Assembly (NCBI GenBank): GCA_900319005.1
Contig: ONMV01000001.1
Location: 1-64,000 of the forward strand
DNA from: an uncultured Bacteroidales bacterium
Lineage (GTDB): Bacteria > Bacteroidota > Bacteroidia > Bacteroidales > Paludibacteraceae
Length of the DNA stretch: 64,000 nucleotides
Reading direction: 5' to 3'
In this document: positions 57,308-64,000 of the stretch, piece by piece
How positions within the stretch are numbered: the stretch's first letter is position 1
Layout of the letters: each line of letters begins with the position of its first letter
Translations under genes and position numbers: made by a program
The notes under the pieces: model-generated
The model's input: only the letters and a program-made list of their open reading frames with translations
The model's database searches: none
What the model was told of the DNA's origin: nothing

Positions 57308-58140
57308 TTCCACTCGCTCCAGGTTGCCCCGAAGAAATAAGTTAATGTATCGCCCAAGGTATAGGGTTTAACTGCCACTAAATTGCCGTCTTGGATGTCT
57401 GTTATCGTTGCCTCAGGGGTACGAACGGTCAGATAAATACGTCCCTGCGAAGTAGAACCGTTGTAGTCGTAGTTCATCTTAGCAGCGGTCTTGTCGCTCA
57501 ATGCTTCTTCTTCGTAGAAGACGGTGCCCAACTCCTCATAGACCTCAAAATGATCTATGGTGTCATGCATGTATATACCACCTCCCACGAGCATTTCACC
57601 TGTGTATGCACCGGTAATCACCACCTCCGCTTTATTCATCGGTTCGCCCGCTTCAGCGGTGATTGTGATCTGTTCTTGCAGCACGCTTCCGTCCACCTGC
57701 AGGCTGTCGTACTCCAGGCGGAAGACCAATCGTTGAGGTGTCTGCTCCAGAATCTCCCAACGGTCATACGCACCACCAATCCATGTGGTGTCATTGGCAA
57801 TAACCACGAGACCACCTGCACCGCAGGTATGTCCCACTTTGTAGCAGTCCAGCCCTTTGCCGTAGTTAATATGGTATGGCATACCTAACACATGCTCGCG
57901 GTAGTAGAAACTGTCCACCACTAACTCCGGACTCGCCTTCAACCATAGATCCACGCCGTTTGAAGGATTCTCCGGACGAAGCGCTGGTCCGTACATGCGG
58001 AATGCCGCGTACTCGTTCTCCCACGCAAAGTCATCTTTCCGCTCGGGTACATAACGTCCGTACACTTTTGGCTGCACCGCCTCTTTCTGACAACCCGTCA
58101 GCGCGAGCAACGCGCAAACTATAAATAATAATTTCTTCAT
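57304..58140 (-). CDS. DUF4861 lipoprotein
   Basis: About 278 residues from ATG 58140 (a further upstream start adds four residues). Lipobox LTGC gives C17 or so as the acylated residue; the remainder is a beta-rich DUF4861 domain with WENEYAAFRMYGPALRPEN, GVDLWLK, YHINYGKGLDCYKVGHTCGAGG and GGGIYMHD. DUF4861 genes occur next to kduI/kduD in Bacteroidetes pectin or alginate systems, which agrees with the next two genes. Possibly processes unsaturated uronates at the cell surface; activity not shown. Confidence 0.85.
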   Translation of the reverse strand: MKKLLFIVCALLALTGCQKEAVQPKVYGRYVPERKDDFAWENEYAAFRMYGPALRPENPSNGVDLWLKASPELVVDSFYYREHVLGMPYHINYGKGLDCYKVGHTCGAGGLVVIANDTTWIGGAYDRWEILEQTPQRLVFRLEYDSLQVDGSVLQEQITITAEAGEPMNKAEVVITGAYTGEMLVGGGIYMHDTIDHFEVYEELGTVFYEEEALSDKTAAKMNYDYNGSTSQGRIYLTVRTPEATITDIQDGNLVAVKPYTLGDTLTYFFGATWSEWK

Positions 58141-58158
58141 ATCTTTCGTCATAACGGA

Positions 58159-58962
58159 TTATTTGGGTTGACGGCCGATATAAGCTAATATACCCCCGTC
58201 CACATAAAGAATCTGTCCGTTGACGGCATCGCTGGCGTGACTTGCCAGAAATACAGCCGGTGCACCCAGTTCATCCGCCTCCAACCAACGCCCGGCAGGA
58301 GTCTTGGCGCAGATGAACGCATCGAACGGATGTTTACTGCCGTCTGCTTGCGGTTCACGCAACGGAGCTGTTTGCGGTGTCGCGATATATCCCGGACCGA
58401 GACCATTGCACTGGATGTTATACTCGCCGTACTCGGAGCAGATATTACGGGTTAACATCTTCAATCCGCCCTTAGCTGCAGCGTAAGCGCTTACCGTCTC
58501 GCGGCCGAGTTCTGACATCATCGAACAGATATTGATGATCTTGCCTTCGCGTCTCTCCATCATCTCCGGCAGTACAGCGGCAGAAACGATATAAGGCGCT
58601 ACCAGATCGATATCAATCACCTGCTGGAAATCCTCACGCTTCATTTCGTGCATCGGGATACGCTTGATGATGCCGGCGTTGTTAACGAGGATATGAATAT
58701 CACCTATCTCTGCATGAATCTGCTCCACAAGGGCTTTGACTGCTTTCTCGTCCGTCACATCGCACACGTACCCGTGCGCGTTCATTATACCTTCCGCGTG
58801 ATAGAGCTCATAGGCTTTATCAATTGCTTCCTGACTCCGGGCATTGAAAATGATGTTTTCTGCCCCTGCTTGTGCGAAAGCCTTAGCGATCGCGAATCCT
58901 ATTCCGTAGCAACCACCCGTCACCCAGGCGTTCTTGCCTTCCAAAGAAAATAAGTTTGTCAT
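58159..58962 (-). CDS. kduD: 2-deoxy-D-gluconate 3-dehydrogenase / KduD-type reductase
   Basis: Short-chain dehydrogenase of 267 residues. Cofactor site TGGCYGIG, NNAG in ILVNNAGI, catalytic S in INICSMMS and Y-x3-K in SAYAAAKGGL. KduD oxidoreduces 2,5-diketo-3-deoxygluconate and 2-keto-3-deoxygluconate in the breakdown of unsaturated uronates. Assignment rests on the overall sequence and on the adjacent kduI; other SDR substrates are possible. Confidence 0.88.
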   Translation of the reverse strand: MTNLFSLEGKNAWVTGGCYGIGFAIAKAFAQAGAENIIFNARSQEAIDKAYELYHAEGIMNAHGYVCDVTDEKAVKALVEQIHAEIGDIHILVNNAGIIKRIPMHEMKREDFQQVIDIDLVAPYIVSAAVLPEMMERREGKIINICSMMSELGRETVSAYAAAKGGLKMLTRNICSEYGEYNIQCNGLGPGYIATPQTAPLREPQADGSKHPFDAFICAKTPAGRWLEADELGAPAVFLASHASDAVNGQILYVDGGILAYIGRQPK

Positions 58963-58974
58963 TTGTCGGACAAT

Positions 58975-59004
58975 TTTTAATTCTTAATTTTTAATTTTTA
59001 ATTT
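58975..59004. repeat. Heptad array between kduI and kduD
   Basis: TTAATTC, TTAATTT, TTAATTT, TTAATTT and flanking TTT form the 48-nt gap. It resembles the pta-ackA spacer. Confidence 0.85.
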
Positions 59005-59010
59005 CAAAAA

Positions 59011-59853
59011 TCACTTGAGGTCCGTAATCTTACTGAAATCCTGATCGCCGTAATCGAGGTTTTCACCGCCCATTCCCCAGATGAAGGTGTAATTATGAGT
59101 AGCTGCTGCGCTATGGATAGACCATTCGGGCGAGAGCACAGCTTGGTTGCCTTTCATCCAGATATGTCGTGTCTCATCTACCTCGCCCATAAAATGGCAA
59201 ACGGCTTGCTCTTCGGGCACCTCGAAATAGAAATAAGCCTCCATACGACGGCTGTGTACATGTGCCGGCATGGTGTTCCAAACGCTGCCCGGAGCCAATT
59301 TGGTCATACCCATCTGTAACTGACAGGTCGGCAGTACTTGGTTTACGAGCATCTTGTTGATGTCACGTTCGTTGGACATCTCCAGACTTCCCATGTGTGC
59401 CACTACGGCGTCCGCTTTCGTCACTTTCTTATCCGGATAGGTGCAATGCGCGGTAGTGGAGTTAAAATAGAAGAGTGCCGGTTTGGCGGCGTCAAGACTC
59501 TCGAACTTCACCTCGCGATCGCCGCGACCGAGATAGAGTGCCTCTTTGTAGTCCAACTCATAGACCTTGTCGCCCGCAAGGACGCGACCCTTACCGCCTA
59601 CGTTGAAGATACCCATTTCGCGGCGGGTGAGGAAGAAAGGTGCCTTGAGCGGATCAATTGCTTCGAGCAGTAACGTTTCGCCTACTGGCATCGCGCCGCC
59701 TACAACCATGCGATCATACATGGAGTACACCATGTTCACTTCGTTCTTCACAAATACGTTCTCAATAAGGAAATCCTTACGCAGACGTGTGGTGTCATAA
59801 CTCTTGGCATCAATCGGGTTTGATGCGTACCGAACTTCATAATTGGTTTTCAT
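59011..59853 (-). CDS. kduI: 5-keto-4-deoxyuronate isomerase
   Basis: 280-residue bicupin isomerising 5-keto-4-deoxyuronate to 2,5-diketo-3-deoxygluconate. The zinc site is visible as PAHVHSRRMEAYFYFEV (two H and E) and the later H in SPEWSIHSAAATHNY, closing with FIWGMGGEN. Length and motifs match KduI. Upstream of kduD with a repeat spacer; the three genes kduI-kduD-DUF4861 form a uronate set without visible SusCD or lyase genes. Confidence 0.95.
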   Translation of the reverse strand: MKTNYEVRYASNPIDAKSYDTTRLRKDFLIENVFVKNEVNMVYSMYDRMVVGGAMPVGETLLLEAIDPLKAPFFLTRREMGIFNVGGKGRVLAGDKVYELDYKEALYLGRGDREVKFESLDAAKPALFYFNSTTAHCTYPDKKVTKADAVVAHMGSLEMSNERDINKMLVNQVLPTCQLQMGMTKLAPGSVWNTMPAHVHSRRMEAYFYFEVPEEQAVCHFMGEVDETRHIWMKGNQAVLSPEWSIHSAAATHNYTFIWGMGGENLDYGDQDFSKITDLK

Positions 59854-59873
59854 ATATTATCATTTTTTTATGT

Positions 59874-60602
59874 TCAACTTTCAATTTTCACTTTTTTCTT
59901 TGGGCGGATTGGTATCAGCCAGCCGAGGTTTATGCTCAGATCCATGGGACTTGCCATATTGAAATGGTCGGAAGCTCCGGTGCCGAATATGCCGTTGACC
60001 GAATAATTGAATCGCACTTCAAATTGGTATAGTCCGGCTTTGGTAGTGTTGATATAAAAACCTGTACCTGCAGTCGCGCCCCATTTGAATGGTTTATGAA
60101 TCTTTTCATATTGGGTCGCTGTTTCTCCGTTTACAAGTGTACCATAGTTGCCGTCATCCTTGACGCATATACCCACCAGTGGTCCTACATTGAAGAACCA
60201 TCGCCCTACTTCAGTTCCGAAGTTCAGATGAAAGAGAATTGGTAGTTCCAAATAGTGTAATCGTCTGTAGTATTTTCCCGTTGCCGCTGTTCCTTCCGCC
60301 CATCCGTGTCCGGCATAATTGAGTTCCATCTGGAAGGCGCAGTATTTATGTCCGGCATAGCGGAATACAAAGCCCCCGTTACCTCCTAATATACACGCAT
60401 CGGTGATGGGTTTCATCTGGCCAACGGAAGGGGAGAAGATGACGGTACTGGCACTTATACCTCCATGAAAACCGACGTAATACTCCGGTGCCCGCAAACG
60501 GGGTTGAGCCCATGCAGGAAGGCATAGAAAGACGAAGCATACGAGGATCATCAGCCCTAACCACGCTCTTCTATGTTTAAATTTAGGATTCAAAATTATC
60601 AA
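59874..60602 (-). CDS. PorT-like outer-membrane beta-barrel protein
   Basis: 242 residues: signal peptide about 9-32 (LMILVCFVFLCLPAWA-QP), then an eight-stranded barrel pattern with YYVGFHGGISAS, AFQMELNYAGHGW, RRLHYLELPILFHLNF, WFFNVGPLVGI, YQFEVRFNYSVNGIF and LSINLGWLIPI. The layout matches the OMP_b-brl_2/PorT family; PorT is required for type IX secretion, and GldG nearby fits that theme, but general porin-like members are also common. The reading frame has no ATG near the signal peptide; the start is the TTG at 60602 inside a heptad repeat. Confidence 0.75.
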   Translation of the reverse strand: MIILNPKFKHRRAWLGLMILVCFVFLCLPAWAQPRLRAPEYYVGFHGGISASTVIFSPSVGQMKPITDACILGGNGGFVFRYAGHKYCAFQMELNYAGHGWAEGTAATGKYYRRLHYLELPILFHLNFGTEVGRWFFNVGPLVGICVKDDGNYGTLVNGETATQYEKIHKPFKWGATAGTGFYINTTKAGLYQFEVRFNYSVNGIFGTGASDHFNMASPMDLSINLGWLIPIRPKKKVKIES

Positions 60603-60626
60603 TTCTCAATTTTCAATTCTCAATTA
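60599..60626. repeat. Heptad array at the PorT-like start
   Basis: TCAATTC, TCAATTT, TCAATTC, TCAATTA, uninterrupted, between the PorT-like gene and the LysM gene. The first unit contains the proposed TTG start on the minus strand. Confidence 0.9.
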
Positions 60627-60628
60627 TT

Positions 60629-61954
60629 TTAGTCCTTCGTACATACTTTCACGTTGGCGTTTTGATATCCTCCGTTTTCTTTTTGTTGCCAACGAATAAG
60701 GGATTGCAGACCTTCTGTCTCTTTCTTGCCCTTGAGCCATTCGACAAGAGCTTTCATCAGATCGTGACCCAAGAGGTCGTAACGCGGTGTATCTCCAACG
60801 TGGGTATTGGCGAAATACAGGTTTCGGTTGGTGTCATATGCCTCGAGAGCCGTATTTTCTGTGAAGACGGATGTATATACTTGTGGCAGTCCAATCTCTT
60901 CTTGAATCCATGCGTAATGACTGACAATACGGATCGAGTAACCCGCTTGTTGAAGTTTGAGCAGGTGTGGCATCAGAATCCGTACGTGTTGGTATCTATC
61001 GCTATGCAGGATGATGATATTCTCTTTTTCTTTGTCCAAAGCATAGGCAGCGGAGTCGTTCAGTACGTCGCGGAGCGCCATACCGGTGTAGGCTATACCG
61101 TTCGTTTTTATGTGTTTGCGAAGGGTGCGTACGGAGCCTACAATATCAGTCTCTTTCACTTCGATCATTACGCAATGAATGCTGTCTTGTGATTTGAACC
61201 ATTGGCAGAGGCTATCCGCTTCCTGTGCGTCCGCTGAGTTGAATTGCAGAACTTGCGGGTGTGTCGCGAGGTCTATATCATCGCTGAATGGAAGCAAGAG
61301 TGGTACTTGGTGTAGATCGCACCATTGCGCCATGCGCTCTATCTGGATGGGGTACGCCAATCCGATGATACCTTGTGTACTATCCAATTCCGTGCTCTCA
61401 CACAACGCGTTCACACGACGTTCGCTACGCTCTGTGTCATAAACCCGTAGGCGATAGAGGGTGCTGTCGTTCTGCAGTTCTTGTAGTGCTAGGAGTGCTC
61501 CTTGATAAAACTCCATCATACGATCGGCATTCGCGCTGCGCTTGGTCTGTTTGCTCTCAAAAGGTAGCATCATTGCCAGTTCGACTACTTCTGTTTCCTC
61601 ATTGTTTACCTCTAATCTCTCATCGCTTACCGTTACTTCTGTTGGTACGACAGTCTCGGTAACCGTGGTAGAAACAACAACGGCTTCCGTTTGTCGCACC
61701 ACAGGGCGTTTGGTAGGGATAGAGAGTGTCTCACCATATCGGATACCATACTCTTGAATCTGTGGGTTATAGCGGATAATCTCGCTCTGAGGAACTCCAA
61801 AATTTACACTGATGCGGTATAAACCGATGCTGCGTTCGATCTCATAACGGTAAAACTCCTCGCCGTTGATGGTATCTAATGGGTAAGGGAGTAACTCTTG
61901 TGCATGGATGCCAACCGTACACAAAATAATCAATATGGAAAAATATTTCTTCAT
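60629..61954 (-). CDS. LysM protein with periplasmic-binding-like domain
   Basis: 441 residues. Signal peptide about 1-18 (CTVGIHA-QE). LysM-like domain about 35-80 (SIGLYRISVNFGVPQSEIIRYN, GETLSIP), a T/V/E-rich linker (about 85-125), then a type I periplasmic-binding-protein-like fold to the C-terminus: VELAMMLPFES, FYQGALLALQEL, DSTQGIIGLAYPIQIERMAQW, VPLLLPFSDD and NIIILHSDR. A ligand-binding or structural role at the cell wall is inferred; I know of no characterised member. It is 12 nt downstream of gldG. Confidence 0.8.
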   Translation of the reverse strand: MKKYFSILIILCTVGIHAQELLPYPLDTINGEEFYRYEIERSIGLYRISVNFGVPQSEIIRYNPQIQEYGIRYGETLSIPTKRPVVRQTEAVVVSTTVTETVVPTEVTVSDERLEVNNEETEVVELAMMLPFESKQTKRSANADRMMEFYQGALLALQELQNDSTLYRLRVYDTERSERRVNALCESTELDSTQGIIGLAYPIQIERMAQWCDLHQVPLLLPFSDDIDLATHPQVLQFNSADAQEADSLCQWFKSQDSIHCVMIEVKETDIVGSVRTLRKHIKTNGIAYTGMALRDVLNDSAAYALDKEKENIIILHSDRYQHVRILMPHLLKLQQAGYSIRIVSHYAWIQEEIGLPQVYTSVFTENTALEAYDTNRNLYFANTHVGDTPRYDLLGHDLMKALVEWLKGKKETEGLQSLIRWQQKENGGYQNANVKVCTKD

Positions 61955-61966
61955 GTTTTTTCGCTC

Positions 61967-63607
61967 CTATTTCTCAAATTTTCTCTTTCTTATCACATAA
62001 ACCAATCCACCGATGAGTGCCAAAAGAGCTACGGGACTGATGGTACTGATTAATTGTATTTGTGTGCGTTGCTCGTGTGCGCGGCGGTCATTGATAAGGC
62101 GCATTGTGACGGTCTTTTCGCGCAGACTGATCAGTCCTTCGCTGTCGGTCATCCATAAGAGGGTATTGACCGCTAAGTCTCTATTGGAGAACTGCATACC
62201 GCTGTATCGGTCGTACCCCATCGGAAGAGGTTGGCTGCGTTGGGTCTCGTTCAGTAATATACTACCGCTGCCGATCACCACTTGTCGTGTTTTTACGCTG
62301 CTTTTACGAATAGGTTCGTCGCTTTCCACCCCTTCGGGTATCATGCGGTGAGCGTACGCACTGTTAAACTTTCCTTCCAATGATACAGCAACCGGTATGT
62401 ATTGGTACTGAAAAGTGTTCAGATCGGGATTGACGTCGCTGAGGTTGACTTCCCCTGGTGTCGCGGTGACTCGGCTGGCGGTGCTGGTAGCTAACAGGAT
62501 GCGTTTCTCTATTCCGTCCTCTCCGCCCACGGCATCTATCGGGCAGACGAATGTGCTCATCACTTGTCCTAAACCTTTGGTGATAGGCGAGCCTTCGCTG
62601 GTAAGCAACAGAGGAGCAAAAGTCCAAGGCATAGGCTGCAGGTTGGGTTGCTGGGGATCGGTACTCACGTTGACCGGAATGGAGAGACATTGGATATCTT
62701 GCACCAAGGCGGAATTGATTCGTACTCCGTAATGGAAAAGCATTTCGGTGAGGCCCAGATCGAGAGCAACGATAGGTGTGAATCCATCCTGTTGCAATAC
62801 ATCTTCACTGAATCGTACGCCGTCTAAAGACCATAGAACCGTACCTCCGCGCATGATATACTGGTCGATGATGAACCGCTCGGCATCACTGAATGCAGTC
62901 TGCGGACTGATCACTAACACCGCCTTGTATCCGTCTAGCAGATGAATGTTAATCGGTCTTTCGTCTAAGCTCCCTCTATCTACCTGAAAATACTTACTGA
63001 GTGCGGTCATGAGGTCGTAGGTATGAGCCTCATCGGGTTCGTTATGTCCCTCAAGGATAGCTATCCGTGGTGTCTCGGTGCGAGTCAGCCCTTGCAGTGC
63101 CTCCATGAACGCGAACTCGAGCTGCTCTATACTGGCGTTGAGGTTCTCTTCGCCGCTCAGACCGCGCGTGTTCTTTAGCAAGGAAACGACGGTCTGCCGC
63201 CCTTTATAGCACATCAGTGCATAGGGATAGATAGTGGTCTGTGCGGTCTTGCCGTTCTGCTCCCGCTCATGGATGACAATCGGTCGCAGACCTATTTTAT
63301 TAAGGCTGTCCGTCGAAGAGGAAGTTAATTCGTAATTTTTAATTTTTAATTGTCCAAACACTCCCATCTCTGCGAGTGTCTCTTCTGCTGCTTTCTTGAG
63401 CCGTCGAAAACCGGCATTGAGGTCGCCGTCTAGGAGCAACGTCACTTCGACAGGAGAATCGGTCTGCCTGAGAAGGGTTTTGGATGCTTCGCTCAGACTG
63501 TAGTGTTTATCGTCCGTCAGATCCCAACGTACGGGGCGCATTTGCAGCGCTCCGTATAGCAGAAGGATCAGACCTACAATAAATATGTACTGTGCGTTCT
63601 TTCGCAT
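61967..63607 (-). CDS. gldG: Gliding-motility ABC transporter auxiliary protein GldG
   Basis: 546 residues from ATG 63607. TM helix about 6-24 (IFIVGLILLLYGALQM), GldG N-terminal domain with RWDLTDDKHYSLSEASKTLL and VEVTLLLDGDLNAGFRRL, a central domain (RIAILEGHNEPDEA, GTVLWSLDGV) and a C-terminal helix (LISTISPVALLALIGGLVYVI). In Flavobacteria GldA-F-G form an ABC transporter needed for gliding; in non-gliding Bacteroidales the role is unclear. No gldF or gldA is visible downstream, so partners must lie elsewhere. A heptad array inserts LKIKNYELTS at about 87-96. Confidence 0.88.
   Translation of the reverse strand: MRKNAQYIFIVGLILLLYGALQMRPVRWDLTDDKHYSLSEASKTLLRQTDSPVEVTLLLDGDLNAGFRRLKKAAEETLAEMGVFGQLKIKNYELTSSSTDSLNKIGLRPIVIHEREQNGKTAQTTIYPYALMCYKGRQTVVSLLKNTRGLSGEENLNASIEQLEFAFMEALQGLTRTETPRIAILEGHNEPDEAHTYDLMTALSKYFQVDRGSLDERPINIHLLDGYKAVLVISPQTAFSDAERFIIDQYIMRGGTVLWSLDGVRFSEDVLQQDGFTPIVALDLGLTEMLFHYGVRINSALVQDIQCLSIPVNVSTDPQQPNLQPMPWTFAPLLLTSEGSPITKGLGQVMSTFVCPIDAVGGEDGIEKRILLATSTASRVTATPGEVNLSDVNPDLNTFQYQYIPVAVSLEGKFNSAYAHRMIPEGVESDEPIRKSSVKTRQVVIGSGSILLNETQRSQPLPMGYDRYSGMQFSNRDLAVNTLLWMTDSEGLISLREKTVTMRLINDRRAHEQRTQIQLISTISPVALLALIGGLVYVIRKRKFEK
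63324..63351. repeat. Heptad array inside gldG
   Basis: TAATTCG, TAATTTT, TAATTTT, TAATTGT: the same units as at 13002-13036, translated in frame (antisense) within GldG. Confidence 0.9.
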
Positions 63608-63608
63608 C

Positions 63609-63622
63609 TCAATTGTCAATTA
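63609..63622. repeat. Two heptads between PPIase gene and gldG
   Basis: TCAATTG, TCAATTA; the second contains the TAA stop of the upstream gene, and the gldG ATG lies immediately beyond the first. Confidence 0.85.
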
Positions 63623-64000
63623 TTTCCTAATCTTCTCCCAAACGTTTTGGTCAATAACTACCGGATATTTGGCGCGTAGTTTTTTGATCCACTCTGCCTC
63701 CAGATAATCCTGATAGTCGGTAGTCACTTTGCCTTTGACGTCTTCCCATGTGGAGGGAGCTTTCAGTTTCTTTCCTACACAAACCACCACAGGGAACTCC
63801 TCGCTCGGGGTGTATTCGGCTTTCTTGAGCTTTAAACCATATTTGTCGATGGCAGCGTTCTTACCTTCTTCCCAAAGTCCCTGCTGCATCTTTACATAAT
63901 TGAGACTGTCGCAGTTAACGCGATGCTGGATATAGCTCTTCACTGAATCCGGCTGTGCGCTCTTGATAATAGCCTGTGCGGCTTTAGCGCTGCTCTTGTC
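63620..64000 (-). CDS. C-terminal part of a peptidyl-prolyl isomerase-like protein (partial)
   Basis: Open through the window edge; about 126 residues visible. The pattern SYIQHRVNCDSLNYVKMQQG, LWEEGKNAAIDKYGLKLK, VKGKVTTDYQDYLEAEWIKKLRAKYPVVI is that of the C-terminal region of SurA/PpiD-like parvulin chaperones in Bacteroidetes, where the ending K-L-R-x-K-Y-P-V-x-I-x-x-x-V-W is typical. No catalytic parvulin domain is in view, so the call is by tail similarity only. Confidence 0.65.
   Translation of the reverse strand, partial: DKSSAKAAQAIIKSAQPDSVKSYIQHRVNCDSLNYVKMQQGLWEEGKNAAIDKYGLKLKKAEYTPSEEFPVVVCVGKKLKAPSTWEDVKGKVTTDYQDYLEAEWIKKLRAKYPVVIDQNVWEKIRK

Noticed and set aside
57304..59853. 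Polysaccharide utilisation locus
   Set aside because: kduI, kduD and DUF4861 are present but there is no SusC/SusD pair, lyase or hybrid sensor, so only a uronate catabolic set can be claimed.

Overview
The window is chromosomal DNA of a Bacteroidetes bacterium, most likely an uncultured member of the Bacteroidales. Supporting signs are the promoters (TTTG, about 20 nt, then TAnnTTTG), the general absence of obvious Shine-Dalgarno sequences, and family content: DUF5063, DUF3467, DUF4861, DUF5683, PCMD, a PorT-like barrel, GldG, a Bacteroidetes-type ParC and the parA-parB-DUF5683-lytic transglycosylase order. No rRNA, phage, insertion sequence or CRISPR was seen. Both ends cut through genes.

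Layout. 1-5400: tail of a secreted protein, the minus-strand upp-vanZ-dprA set, then DUF5063, a DEDDy exonuclease and an alkaline phosphatase. 5500-14030: small membrane protein, parC, maf, then on the minus strand a UbiA prenyltransferase, a cytoplasmic GH13 amylase and pta-ackA (acetate fermentation). 14460-22020: two OmpA-family proteins around a CAT-anticodon tRNA, pnp, rplU, an apparently broken rpmA, and serS. 22170-28430: a tripartite efflux system in which the RND pump and the outer-membrane factor form one 1520-residue frame, then tRNA-Asp and tRNA-Arg. 28430-37280: a TamB-like giant divergent from a PCMD protein, a GT2, DUF3467 and a nucleoside phosphorylase. 37300-48917: thiL followed by a tight plus-strand surface-glycan operon. 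48910-64000: minus-strand genes for a GT10 fucosyltransferase, YfhO, MerR, lytic transglycosylase, DUF5683, ParB, ParA, a heptosyltransferase-like GT9, a DUF4861/KduD/KduI uronate set, and envelope genes (PorT-like, LysM with binding domain, GldG, PPIase).

The most system-like part is 42719-46995: PEP mutase with a fused CTP-transferase domain, phosphonopyruvate decarboxylase, an iron-type alcohol dehydrogenase and LicD. Together they predict 2-hydroxyethylphosphonate, activated as a CMP ester and transferred to a surface glycan made by the surrounding glycosyltransferases.

The second theme is repeat-shaped gene architecture. Short period-7 arrays (TCAATTn, TAATTnn, ACATCAG) and three other short repeat families sit in many intergenic gaps and also inside reading frames (serS, a GT2, gldG, maf, parC, the RND pump). 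They often supply start or stop codons, and one lies at the junction of the RND/outer-membrane-factor fusion.
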